The position numbers and the translations under genes are program-made. A DNA stretch of 64,000 bases from DATARH01 sp963705325 (GTDB lineage Bacteria > Pseudomonadota > Alphaproteobacteria > ATCC43930 > CGMCC-115725), in the NCBI GenBank assembly GCA_963705325.1, contig OY970069.1, forward strand, positions 2,542,001 through 2,606,000, written 5' to 3'. The notes below the pieces were generated by a model, which was not told the DNA's origin, did not search any database, and saw nothing but the letters and a program-made list of their open reading frames with translations. Positions 1 through 7,696 of this stretch are shown piece after piece. Each line of letters starts with the position of its first letter. Positions within the stretch are counted from its first letter, which is position 1.

Positions 1-334
1 CCCAGAAAAAAATCGCCAATCTTTTCAAAAGTCGCCGCCTCAATGATGTGTCTGAGGCAATTGGACTCTGGATCATGTTTGTGTCAGGAATGTGTTCATT
101 ATGAATATTTTTCGTAACCAAGTTGATTCATGCCTATTCGGCGTTGACTTAACGAATATTTCTATTGATTATTTATTGAGGTAGCTCAGCGCCGTGGCGG
201 TCTTTGCCGCAACGTCCGACTTGGCTGCGATTCCCAACAGGCAGGTCAACGCTAAAATCGCCATAATCGTATTGTAGTCTCCGCAACGGCTCCGCGCCTA
301 GATTGATCAGGGCGCGGCGCGCTTTCAGCGGAGG
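1..334. other. AT-rich leader, no gene seen
   Basis: This stretch is clearly AT-richer than what follows, with several TAAC/AATATT-like runs and stops in all frames. I see no tRNA fold, no insertion-sequence ends and no convincing reading frame. It probably holds the upstream region of the DUF5681 gene that starts at 335, whose ribosome-binding site (GCGGAGG) is at its very end. A long minus-strand frame from 907 into this stretch is only a shadow of the high-GC gene. Confidence 0.5.
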
Positions 335-1096
335 ATGTGGGTGTCTGACCTGCTCGATAAAATGCCGCAGAACCCCGGCGAAACAGGAGGTGCGCCTGCT
401 GTTCTTGATGTCGATAACAGCAGGATAACAGGAGGTAAGCCTCCTGATAATTTTGTGATTGTCGCACGCGACGAAAGCGGGCGGTTCGCCAGGGGTGCGT
501 CGGGCAGCCCGGCGCTGCGATTCAAGAAAGGCCGCTCCGGCAATCCCAAGGGGCGGCCGAGAGGAAGGTTCCGCGCGGGCACGCGGGCGGCGGCGGCGCT
601 GCTCGACGCGCGGGGCCCGGCGCTCGCCGAAAAGGCGATCGAGCTGGCGCTGGGTGGCGACGCAGTCGCGGTGCGCTTTTGCCTTGGCCGCCTCCTCGGG
701 GTGAGGCGCGGTCAGCCCATCGAGCTCGGCATGAAGCCGGTCGCCGCGCCCGCCGATCTCTCTCGCGCGGTCGCCGCGATCACCGGCGCCGTCGCCCAGG
801 GCCGCGTCACTCCGGACGAGGGGCACGCCCTCTCGCAAATGCTCGACGGCCTGCCGCGCGTCTTCGCCGCGGTGCCGCCGCCAGCCCAAAAGGCCAAAGA
901 CCCGCAAGACGCCCGCCAGCGGTTGATCGACGAGCTCGACCGCCTCGCCGAGCGCGAGACGCTGGATCAGTCCGCGGCGCTGGCGACCATCCCGCGGCCT
1001 CGCGCGGCCGGGCGGCTCATCGAAATAGCGGCACCGCCGCCGGCGCCCTTGCTCTCCGGGTTGCCTTCACCGGCGGTGGCTGATCTGGATCAATGA
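335..1096 (+). CDS. DUF5681 domain-containing protein
   Basis: A 253-residue protein of unknown function. Residues 62-77 carry the Lys/Gly/Pro-rich signature of DUF5681 (KKGRSGNPKGRPRG), followed by an Ala-rich helical segment, which is the usual family layout. DUF5681 proteins are common in alphaproteobacteria and phages and often sit near terminase-like genes, but none is visible here. The ATG at 335 follows a GGAGG site by a few bases. The first 40 codons overlap a small cluster of inverted repeats (382-446), so the true start could be further downstream. The stop overlaps an ATG in the next frame (ATGA), although the next gene probably starts later. The domain call is good; the role is unknown. 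Confidence 0.75.
   Translation: MWVSDLLDKMPQNPGETGGAPAVLDVDNSRITGGKPPDNFVIVARDESGRFARGASGSPALRFKKGRSGNPKGRPRGRFRAGTRAAAALLDARGPALAEKAIELALGGDAVAVRFCLGRLLGVRRGQPIELGMKPVAAPADLSRAVAAITGAVAQGRVTPDEGHALSQMLDGLPRVFAAVPPPAQKAKDPQDARQRLIDELDRLAERETLDQSAALATIPRPRAAGRLIEIAAPPPAPLLSGLPSPAVADLDQ
382..446. repeat. nested short inverted and direct repeats
   Basis: AACAGGAGGT occurs at 382-391 and again at 427-436. CCTGCTGTT (395-403) is perfectly complementary to AACAGCAGG (416-424), and CAGGAGG (429-435) pairs with CCTCCTG (440-446) across a 4-base loop. The cluster overlaps the first codons of the DUF5681 frame. It could be a small translational control hairpin or a decayed palindromic repeat; the sequence alone does not decide. 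Confidence 0.5.
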
Positions 1097-1218
1097 CCCG
1101 CCGCCGGGTGGGCGCGAGATTGCCTGGCGTTGCCGATGACGGGGCGTCCGGCCCGGCGGTTCCCGAAATCGTCCCCTTGCGGCGCCTCGCTTGTGGCCCG
1201 AATGAGTTTGTCGTCGAG

Positions 1219-1833
1219 ATGTACCCGCGTCGCTCTCTGCTGCTCGCCGCCCTGGTGCTGGCGCCCTGCGCCGTCGCCCCGGGCGTGTCCGCCCAGGTCG
1301 CGCCCCTCGCCGCGCCGGTCGCGTTCATCACCCAGCTCGGCAATCAGGCCCTCGCGGTCATCGCCGGCGGCGCCTCGCTCCAGGACAAGATGGCGTATTT
1401 CCACACCATGCTGCGCCAGGATTTCGACCTCGCCGGCACCGCGCCCTTTGTCCTCGGCCCCTATTGGCGCGTCGCCACCGAGGCCGAGCGCGCCGAGTTC
1501 GTCCGCCTGCTCGAGGATTACATCGTCGCCACTTTCGGGCGGCGGCTTTACGACGCCGGCGGGGTGGCGCTGCGCGTCACCGGCAGCCGCGGCACCCAGT
1601 TCGAGCCGATCGTCATCAGCGAGATTCAGCGCCAGGGCGGCCCGCCGATGAGGCTGGAATGGGTGCTCAACTCGCGGACCGGCGCCTACCGCATCGGCGA
1701 CATCAACCTCGACGGGGTCAGCATGGCGCTGACCCAGCGCCAGGAGTTTGCCGCGATGATCGCGCGCGGCGGCGGCACCATCGCCAGCCTCCTCGCGCAG
1801 ATGCGCCAGATCATCGCCGCGCAGGGTGTCTAA
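1219..1833 (+). CDS. MlaC/Ttg2D-family phospholipid-binding periplasmic protein
   Basis: A 204-residue exported protein. Residues 1-25 form a signal peptide (Arg-Arg, hydrophobic core, VSA cleavage motif), and this is why I start at 1219 rather than at the in-frame ATG at 1093, which would put about 42 unlikely residues in front. The rest matches the MlaC family: an N-terminal helical part (LQDKMAYFHTML), the FVLGPYWR segment and a C-terminal half with the pattern RIGDINLDGVSM. MlaC proteins shuttle phospholipids between the outer membrane and the MlaFEDB transporter. No other mla gene is visible here, so this is an orphan copy. A short GTCTAGACCGG-like direct repeat follows the stop. Confidence 0.8.
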   Translation: MYPRRSLLLAALVLAPCAVAPGVSAQVAPLAAPVAFITQLGNQALAVIAGGASLQDKMAYFHTMLRQDFDLAGTAPFVLGPYWRVATEAERAEFVRLLEDYIVATFGRRLYDAGGVALRVTGSRGTQFEPIVISEIQRQGGPPMRLEWVLNSRTGAYRIGDINLDGVSMALTQRQEFAAMIARGGGTIASLLAQMRQIIAAQGV

Positions 1834-1865
1834 AGCGGCGTCTAGACCGGTGTCTAGACCGGTAG

Positions 1866-2021
1866 CTAGACATTGCCGTAGCCGAACACCAGGAACAGGA
1901 CGAGGATCAGCAGCAGCAACCCGCCGACGCTGATCCCGCCGCCATAGCCGTAGCGTGAATAGCCCCAGCCGCCGCCCCCGAACAGCAGGATGAGCAGAAG
2001 AATCAGGATGATAAGGCCCAT
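1866..2021 (-). CDS. tiny hydrophobic protein, DUF3309-like
   Basis: A 51-residue frame begins at the ATG at 2021 and encodes a Leu/Ile-rich segment, a Gly/Tyr-rich centre (WGYSRYGYGGG) and a second hydrophobic segment. This two-helix, glycine-hinge layout is typical of DUF3309 proteins, tiny membrane proteins common in proteobacteria and of unknown role. An AGGCGAC stretch just upstream could serve as a weak ribosome-binding site. It is transcribed away from the adenylation-enzyme gene and converges on the MlaC-like gene. Confidence 0.6.
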   Translation of the reverse strand: MGLIILILLLILLFGGGGWGYSRYGYGGGISVGGLLLLILVLFLVFGYGNV

Positions 2022-2230
2022 TGTCGCCTCCGTTTCTTAGTCTCCGGGTGGCCCGGGCGCCTTACGATTAACCCGCCGCGCGCATTGAAGTTCCGTTCCG
2101 CGCGCCACATGGAGGAGCGCGGACGGGCGGGTAACGCCCTCGTGTCCTTGTCGCCGTGCCGGCGGCGCGGTACCGTCCGGCGAACGGGGACGGCGCCGGC
2201 CGAGGCTTCGCCGGTATCGGGGGCGGTGTG

Positions 2231-3727
2231 GTGCGCGACGACGCCATCGATCTGTTTTTCGCGCGGGCCGCGGCGGCGCCCGCGCACCCGGCAGTTGTGG
2301 TCGATGGCCGCTCGCTGAGCTACGGCCAGCTGGCCGGGCTGTCGCGGCGTTTCGCTTCGGTGTTCGCCCGGGCCGCCGAGCCGCGCGTGCTGATCGCCTT
2401 GCCGGCGGGGGGCGAGGCCTATGCCGCGATGCTCGGCGCCGGCCTCGCGGGCGGGTTCTACACGCCGGTCAACATCGACTCGCCGCCGTTGAAGCTGCGC
2501 CGCATCGCGCGTCTGCTGCGGCCCAATATCGTCGTCGCCGAGGGCGAGCTCGGCGCCGCGCTCTGCGAGGAGGTGCCGGAGGCGCTATTGGTCGCGCCCG
2601 GCGCGCTGCCCCCCACCGAGCTCGCCGCCGCGCACGGCCAGCCTCGTCACGGCACCGCCTATGTCATGTTTACCTCGGGCTCGACCGGCGAGCCCAAGGG
2701 CGTCGTGATCCCGCGTGCCGCGCTCGACCATTACGTCGCCTGGATGCGCCGGTCGGCCATGTTCACGGCCGCCGACCGGGTCTCGCAATACGCCAGTATT
2801 GGCTTTGATTTCAGCGTGATGGAGATCTACGGCGGGCTCTGCGCCGGGGCGACGCTCTATCCGGTTCTGGGGCAGGGCACGCGGCTGTTCCCGGCCTCGC
2901 TGATCGCCGACGAAAGGATCACCGTGTGGAGCTCGGTGCCCAGCGTCATCAGCCTGATGATGCGCGCCGACAGCCTCACCGCCGAAAACCTGGCCTCGCT
3001 GCGCCTCTTCAATTTCTGTGGCGAGCCGCTCTTGCCGCAGCATCTCGCCGCGATCTTCGCCGCCTGCCCGCGTGCCGTCGTGCAGAACACCTACGGCCCG
3101 ACCGAGGCGACGGTGTCGATGACCTCGCTGCCGATGACCGCGGCGGACTACTCGCGCTTTTGCCGCGCGAGCGTCGCCCTCGGCGATGCGATCGCGGGGA
3201 TGGGCCTGCATCTCGTCGGCGGCGGCCACCCGGACGAGGGCCAGATTGTCATCACCGGCCCGCAGCTTGCTTCCGGCTATTGGCGCGACGAAGCGCGCAC
3301 CGCCGAGCTCTTCCGCCCCGTCGAAATCGCCGGCGAAACCGTCACTGGCTATTTCACCGGCGACTGGGCCGAGCGCCATGACGGGCAGGTCTATTTCAAG
3401 GAGCGGATGGATTTTCAGGTAAAGATCAAGGGGATTCGCATCGAGCTCGACGAGGTCGCGGCGGCGCTGCGCGATATCGGCTGGCCCGTGGTCTGCGTGT
3501 TGAACCAGGACGACGCGCTTGTCGCCGTCGTCGAGCGGCGCGCCGGCGCAAGGTTCGATCGCCGTGTGATGATCGATGCGCTGACGCTCCGGCTCGAGAA
3601 CCCTGCGGTGCCCAAGATCATTCATTTCATCGAGCAGATGCCGCGTAACGAAAACGGCAAGATCGATCGGCGCGCTGTCGCCGCCTGGCTCGATAGCGCG
3701 GAGGCCGAGCGCGCCGACATGGTATGA
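2231..3727 (+). CDS. stand-alone amino acid adenylation enzyme (NRPS A-domain type)
   Basis: About 498 residues forming one complete ANL-superfamily adenylation domain, with no carrier, condensation or thioesterase domain. Visible core motifs are A3 (FTSGSTGEPKG, about residue 147), A4 with its Asp (FDFSVMEIYGG, about 193), A5 (NTYGPTEATVS, about 286), A7 (YFTGDWAERHDG, about 374), A8 (KIKGIRIELDEV, about 397) and A10 with the catalytic Lys (NENGKID, about 474). The A4 Asp suggests an alpha-amino-acid substrate. Relatives include DltA-like ligases that load a separate carrier protein, but none is nearby. I prefer the GTG at 2231 (or 2228); residues upstream of it look non-coding. It heads a tight group with the dioxygenase gene that starts 27 bases downstream. 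Confidence 0.8.
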   Translation: MRDDAIDLFFARAAAAPAHPAVVVDGRSLSYGQLAGLSRRFASVFARAAEPRVLIALPAGGEAYAAMLGAGLAGGFYTPVNIDSPPLKLRRIARLLRPNIVVAEGELGAALCEEVPEALLVAPGALPPTELAAAHGQPRHGTAYVMFTSGSTGEPKGVVIPRAALDHYVAWMRRSAMFTAADRVSQYASIGFDFSVMEIYGGLCAGATLYPVLGQGTRLFPASLIADERITVWSSVPSVISLMMRADSLTAENLASLRLFNFCGEPLLPQHLAAIFAACPRAVVQNTYGPTEATVSMTSLPMTAADYSRFCRASVALGDAIAGMGLHLVGGGHPDEGQIVITGPQLASGYWRDEARTAELFRPVEIAGETVTGYFTGDWAERHDGQVYFKERMDFQVKIKGIRIELDEVAAALRDIGWPVVCVLNQDDALVAVVERRAGARFDRRVMIDALTLRLENPAVPKIIHFIEQMPRNENGKIDRRAVAAWLDSAEAERADMV

Positions 3728-3754
3728 TCGCACTCGTCCGCCGGAGTGTCGCCG

Positions 3755-4606
3755 ATGCCGAAAGCCCTGACCGAAGACCAGATCGCCGCCTACGAGCGCG
3801 AAGGTTATCTCGCTCCCGTTCCGGTGATGAGCGAGGCCGAGGCGCGCGCGCTGCGCCGCACGCTCGAAGCCATCGAAGCTGGCACTGGCGGGCCGCTGCG
3901 CGGTGACATTCGCCACAAGGCGCACCTGCTATTCCCGTTCCTGGCCGATCTGATACGCCATCCAGCGATCCTCGACGCGATCGAGGATGTGCTCGGCCCG
4001 GATATCCTGTGCTGGAACACCAATTTCTTCATCAAGGAGGCCGACACCCCGTCTTTCGTATCCTGGCATCAGGATTCGACCTATTGGGGCTTGTCGTCGC
4101 CCGATGTCTGCACCGCCTGGGTCGCGCTCACCCCGAGCAATCTCGACAACGGCGCGATGGCGGTGATTCCGAAGACCCATACCCAAGATCAGATCCCGCA
4201 TCGCGACACGTTCGACCGCCACAACCTCTTGACCCGTGGCCAGGAGGTCGCAGTCGCGGTCGACGAGAGCGACGCGGTGCCGCTGGTGCTCAAGGCGGGC
4301 GAGATGTCGTTGCATCATGTCCGGCTGGTGCACGGCTCGCCGCCCAACCCGTCGCATGACCGGCGCATCGGTTTCGCGATCCGCTACATCCCGACCTCAA
4401 TCTACCAGCTCGAGGGTACTGACAGCGCCACGCTGGTGCGCGGCAAAGACCGCTTTGGCCATTTCGAGCTCGAACCGCGGCCCGAGCGGGATATGCAGGA
4501 AGATATGCTCGCCCTCCACAAGCGCCTCACCGAGCGCGCCGCGCAAATCCTTTACCGCGGCACCGGGGTCGATAATTTCAACGACCCGCGCGCCGTCAGG
4601 GGATAG
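3755..4606 (+). CDS. phytanoyl-CoA dioxygenase (PhyH) family protein
   Basis: A 283-residue Fe(II)/2-oxoglutarate-dependent oxygenase. The iron-binding HxD is in WHQDSTYWG (about His105/Asp107), and the distal His is in HHVRLVHGS (about residue 194), followed by the Arg-rich stretch that binds 2-oxoglutarate. Asn/Gly residues typical of PhyH lie between (SNLDNGAMAVIP). The family hydroxylates unactivated carbons of fatty acyl groups, amino acids and natural products. ATG 3755 is used; an in-frame GTG lies at 3746. Its position directly behind the adenylation enzyme suggests it hydroxylates the activated amino acid or a related small molecule; this is inference. Confidence 0.85.
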   Translation: MPKALTEDQIAAYEREGYLAPVPVMSEAEARALRRTLEAIEAGTGGPLRGDIRHKAHLLFPFLADLIRHPAILDAIEDVLGPDILCWNTNFFIKEADTPSFVSWHQDSTYWGLSSPDVCTAWVALTPSNLDNGAMAVIPKTHTQDQIPHRDTFDRHNLLTRGQEVAVAVDESDAVPLVLKAGEMSLHHVRLVHGSPPNPSHDRRIGFAIRYIPTSIYQLEGTDSATLVRGKDRFGHFELEPRPERDMQEDMLALHKRLTERAAQILYRGTGVDNFNDPRAVRG

Positions 4607-4610
4607 CGCG

Positions 4611-4907
4611 GTGAAGACCTATGTCGGCGGCCGCAGTCTTGCCGGCGCCCAAGTCACGGTCGGCGGCAAGCCACTCGACCCGCGCTTCGACTTGAAGCGG
4701 CTGTCGCCGACCGGGTTCGAATGGACCTATGAGGGCAACGGCCCGGCGCAGCTCGCGCTTGCGCTCTTGGCTGACCATCTCGGTGACGATGCGAAAGCGC
4801 TGCGCCTCTACGAGCCGTTCATGCGCGCGGTCGTCGCCGATCTCGACAATTCCTGGGAGCTGACCTCCGCTGAGATCGACGCGGCGCTGGAAGGCATGGG
4901 CCAATGA
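4611..4907 (+). CDS. DUF6166 domain-containing protein
   Basis: A 98-residue soluble protein starting at GTG 4611, four bases after the previous stop. It resembles the DUF6166 family: an N-terminal beta segment (KTYVGGRS), a central WTYEGNGPAQLALALLADHLGD motif region, and a C-terminal helix ending in a Trp-Glu-Leu motif. The function is unknown. The 3' end overlaps the next start by four bases (ATGA), so translation is probably coupled. Confidence 0.65.
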   Translation: MKTYVGGRSLAGAQVTVGGKPLDPRFDLKRLSPTGFEWTYEGNGPAQLALALLADHLGDDAKALRLYEPFMRAVVADLDNSWELTSAEIDAALEGMGQ

Positions 4908-5254
4908 AGCAAACCTATCGCGGCTCCTGTCATTGCGGCCGGGTTCGGTTCGAGGTCGACGCCGAGCTCGACCATGTCCGGGTCTGCGATTGCTCGATTT
5001 GCCGGCGGCGCGGCGCGCTCAATTTCCGCGTGCCGCCGGGTGATTTCCGGCTGCTGACCCCGCTTGAGGATTTGTCGCTCTACACCTTCCACACCCACAC
5101 CGCGCGCGACTATTTCTGCCCGACCTGCGGGATCCAGCCGTTCCGCCGACCGCGCACCGATCCCGGCGTGTGGACGATCAATGTCCGCTGCCTCGAAGGC
5201 GTCGACATCGATGCCATTCCGATCCGACGCGTCTTCGGCGCCGAGTATCCCTGA
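4904..5254 (+). CDS. GFA family protein (Mss4-like zinc fold)
   Basis: A 116-residue protein with the zinc-binding cysteines of the GFA/CENP-V family: CHCG near the N-terminus, CDCSICRRRG around residue 30, and CPTCG around residue 70. Family members include glutathione-dependent formaldehyde-activating enzyme, but most are uncharacterised small-thiol or metal-binding proteins, so I do not claim formaldehyde activity. The start overlaps the DUF6166 stop (ATGA), placing it in the adenylation/PhyH operon. Confidence 0.8.
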   Translation: MKQTYRGSCHCGRVRFEVDAELDHVRVCDCSICRRRGALNFRVPPGDFRLLTPLEDLSLYTFHTHTARDYFCPTCGIQPFRRPRTDPGVWTINVRCLEGVDIDAIPIRRVFGAEYP

Positions 5255-5332
5255 CCCGACGTCGAGCGGGTTTTCGCTCGGCCGCCGCTTGCTTATAGTT
5301 GGGGAAATTTCGCTTTCGGGAGGAGCCGCCCG

Positions 5333-6100
5333 ATGATGACCCCGCGCCAGGTCGCCTTTCGCGCCGATTACCGAGCCCGCATCTCGCCATGGTATTCCGG
5401 CCTCGGCCATGTCGTTGTTATCGCCGCGATTGGCATTTTGACCATCGTCTATGCCGTCGGCCATGTGCACAGCCCGAGCTGGGCGGAGTGGCTGGTGGTG
5501 CCGGCGACCTTCCTCGGCTGCAACATCTTCGAATGGGCGCTGCATCGCTTCCTGCTGCATCGCCCAGTGCCGGGTTTCATGGGCATCTACAAGCGCCATA
5601 CTTTGGCGCATCACCAGTTCTTCACCGACAACGAGCCGACGATCGACAACACCCGCGATTTCCGTATCACGTTCTTCCCGCCCTACGCCTACACCACCTT
5701 TATCTGCATGTCGGCGGCGGGGGCGTTTGTGCTGAGCCTCATTTGGTCGGCCAATGCCGGATGGCTGCTCGTCTGCACCACCGCTAGTGTCTACCTCAAT
5801 TACGAGCTGTTCCACTGGGGCTGCCACGTGAAGGACGACCGCATCGTCCGCCACATCCCGTTTATGAACACGATCCGCCGCCATCACATCGCCCATCACA
5901 ACCAGTCGATCATGATGGGCATGAACATGAACCTCACGTATCCAATCGCCGACTGGCTGTTCGGCACCAGCGATCTCGACCGCGGCCTCATCGGCCATAT
6001 TTTCAATTGCTATGACACCCGCTTCGTGAAACGGAACTTGAAGAAGGCGCGCGCCACCGCCGCCGACTCGCGCCTCACCGGCGCCGCTCAGGCTGACTAG
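5333..6100 (+). CDS. fatty acid hydroxylase / sterol desaturase family membrane enzyme
   Basis: A 255-residue integral membrane di-iron oxygenase. Hydrophobic segments lie near residues 24-44, 53-67, 120-140 and 142-158. The histidine clusters expected of the family are present: H71 and H76 (ALHRFLLH), H89/H93/H94 (RHTLAHHQFF), H161/H165 and H184/H185/H188/H189 (RRHHIAHHN). Such enzymes hydroxylate fatty acids, sterols or carotenoids. The gene follows the GFA gene by about 80 bases with a GGGAGGAGC site before the ATG. It is a second oxygenase in the same gene group as PhyH; the substrate is unknown. Confidence 0.85.
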   Translation: MMTPRQVAFRADYRARISPWYSGLGHVVVIAAIGILTIVYAVGHVHSPSWAEWLVVPATFLGCNIFEWALHRFLLHRPVPGFMGIYKRHTLAHHQFFTDNEPTIDNTRDFRITFFPPYAYTTFICMSAAGAFVLSLIWSANAGWLLVCTTASVYLNYELFHWGCHVKDDRIVRHIPFMNTIRRHHIAHHNQSIMMGMNMNLTYPIADWLFGTSDLDRGLIGHIFNCYDTRFVKRNLKKARATAADSRLTGAAQAD

Positions 6101-6277
6101 ATGGCCAAGGCGCACCTCAAGCGCTCGATGCCGTCGCTGATCGGTGGCATCTTCTCCGCGATCGTCGTCTTCGTAATTTGGCTGCTGCTGTTCGGCACCG
6201 GCAGCATCCCGCTGGTGGCGCTCGGCGCGGTGCTCTCGGTCGCGCTCGGCACCTGGATTAGACTCGCCGATCTCTAG
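6101..6277 (+). CDS. small two-helix membrane protein
   Basis: A 58-residue frame starts at the base right after the hydroxylase stop. It has a basic N-terminus (MAKAHLKRS) and two hydrophobic segments (about residues 14-32 and 36-52) separated by a Gly/Ser turn. No family is recognised. Immediate adjacency suggests translational coupling and a possible partner role for the membrane hydroxylase. Confidence 0.55.
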   Translation: MAKAHLKRSMPSLIGGIFSAIVVFVIWLLLFGTGSIPLVALGAVLSVALGTWIRLADL

Positions 6278-6304
6278 TTTCCCCAATCCCGAAAGGGTTC
6301 TCCG

Positions 6305-7405
6305 ATGAAAGTCGCCTCCATCCGCACCGGCATCGTCAACCTGCCGGCCAACGAACCGCTCGCCGACGCGGCTGCCAACCCCAACGGCAAGCGCCCGATC
6401 GTCTGGGTGCGGATTGGTACCGATAACGGCGCCGAGGGGATCGGCGTCGCCTATTTCGGCGGCGCGCTGACCGGCACCTTGCGCCATGCGATCGACGAAC
6501 TGGGTGCGCTCTTGGTCGGCGACGACCCGTCTCTTACCGAGGCGGCGCACGCCAAGCTCAAAAACGCCGCCGGCGGCGCCGCCGGCCCGGGCGGAATCTA
6601 TCACCTGGCGCTATCGGCGCTCGACATCGCGCTATGGGATCTGAAAGCCAAGGCGGTCGATCAGCCGTTGTGGCGGTTGCTGGGCGGCGGCCGCCCGACG
6701 GTGCCGACCTATGCCTCGGGCGCGCTGATGCGCGAACTATCGCTCGACCGCGTGGTCAAGGCGGCGGCGACGCTCAAGGAGAGGGGCTGGAAGGAGATGA
6801 AGACCCAGCTCGCGCTTCCCGGCCACACGACGCCCAAGATCGAGGTCGAGCGGATGGTTAAGATCCGCGAGGCGATCGGTCCTGACATCAAGCTGATGTG
6901 CGACATCAACCAGCGCTGGCGGCCGGAGCAGGCGATGGATATCGGTAGGCGCGTCGAGGATGCCGGAGTCGGCCTGTTCTGGCTCGAGGACGTTACCACG
7001 GCCGACGATTATCCCGGTCTCGCCCGCATTTCTGATGCGCTGTCCACCCCGGTCGCCGGTGGCGAATATGTCTGGGGCATCGTGCCGTTCCGCCACATGA
7101 TGGAAGCGCGCTCAGTCGACGTGCCGATGATCGACCTGGTCCGCGTCGGCGGCATCACTCAATGGCTCAAGGTCGCCGGCATGGCCGAGGCGTTCAACCT
7201 GCCGGTCGTCAGCCACCTGATCCCCGAGGTGCATGTCCACCTGATCGGCGCCATCCCCAACGGACTCACGGTCGAGTACATGCCGTGGCTCGGCATGATG
7301 TTCAAGGAAGTGCCAGTGCAGCAGAACGGCGAGCTAGCGATGCCAACCAAGCCCGGGCTAGGGATCGAATTCGACGACGCGGTGCTCGAACGCTACGTGG
7401 CGTGA
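6305..7405 (+). CDS. mandelate racemase/muconate lactonizing enzyme family protein (copy 1)
   Basis: A 366-residue enolase-superfamily enzyme. The metal ligands are visible: D200 (CDIN), E226 (WLEDV) and E252 (GGEYV). The acid/base pair is D275 (MIDLVRVGG) and H302 (SHLIPEVHVH). On the second strand the usual KxK reads K166-T-Q168, so the second Lys is replaced by Gln. Such enzymes abstract a proton next to a carboxylate and dehydrate or racemise sugar acids or related acids. The gene closely resembles the copy at 7697. A GGGTTCTCCG stretch precedes the ATG. The substrate cannot be read from the sequence. Confidence 0.85.
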   Translation: MKVASIRTGIVNLPANEPLADAAANPNGKRPIVWVRIGTDNGAEGIGVAYFGGALTGTLRHAIDELGALLVGDDPSLTEAAHAKLKNAAGGAAGPGGIYHLALSALDIALWDLKAKAVDQPLWRLLGGGRPTVPTYASGALMRELSLDRVVKAAATLKERGWKEMKTQLALPGHTTPKIEVERMVKIREAIGPDIKLMCDINQRWRPEQAMDIGRRVEDAGVGLFWLEDVTTADDYPGLARISDALSTPVAGGEYVWGIVPFRHMMEARSVDVPMIDLVRVGGITQWLKVAGMAEAFNLPVVSHLIPEVHVHLIGAIPNGLTVEYMPWLGMMFKEVPVQQNGELAMPTKPGLGIEFDDAVLERYVA

Positions 7406-7410
7406 GGGCG

Positions 7411-7653
7411 ATGCAAATCCCCGATTGGGCGATTGTGATGGGGGCGGTCGTCGCCGCGACTCCATTCGGCTGGCTGATCGGCGTCGCCGTCGGCGAACTG
7501 ATCGTCGGTCGCGATTTCGGCGTCTTCCCGGTGCTCATCATGCCGCTCGGCTGGATTGCGGGGGTGTCCTTCGCCTTGACCTCGCGCATCCGTCCGGTGG
7601 TACGGCTCGCCGCACTGGCGGCGGGAACCGGGGTGCTGCTGCTGGTCGTCTGA
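7411..7653 (+). CDS. small membrane protein between the two enolase-family genes
   Basis: An 80-residue protein with three hydrophobic segments (about residues 7-28, 38-55 and 63-79), starting five bases after the preceding stop. No family is recognised. Its close packing between two paralogous mandelate-racemase-type genes suggests it belongs to the same transcript, perhaps as a membrane accessory, but nothing in the sequence shows a function. Confidence 0.55.
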   Translation: MQIPDWAIVMGAVVAATPFGWLIGVAVGELIVGRDFGVFPVLIMPLGWIAGVSFALTSRIRPVVRLAALAAGTGVLLLVV

Positions 7654-7696
7654 CCGGCGCCGAAACTCCACACAAAACCTCAGGGAGGGTCGGTCC

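Noticed and set aside
173..907. Long minus-strand frame opposite the DUF5681 gene
   Set aside because: Arg/Ala/Gly-rich composition without family motifs; typical antisense shadow of a high-GC gene. The same was found opposite most large genes (for example 2585-3925, 4808-6604 and 54730-56358).
2231..3727. Full non-ribosomal peptide synthetase or DltABCD operon
   Set aside because: Only an adenylation domain is present; no carrier, condensation or thioesterase domain, and no DltB/DltC/DltD-like neighbour.
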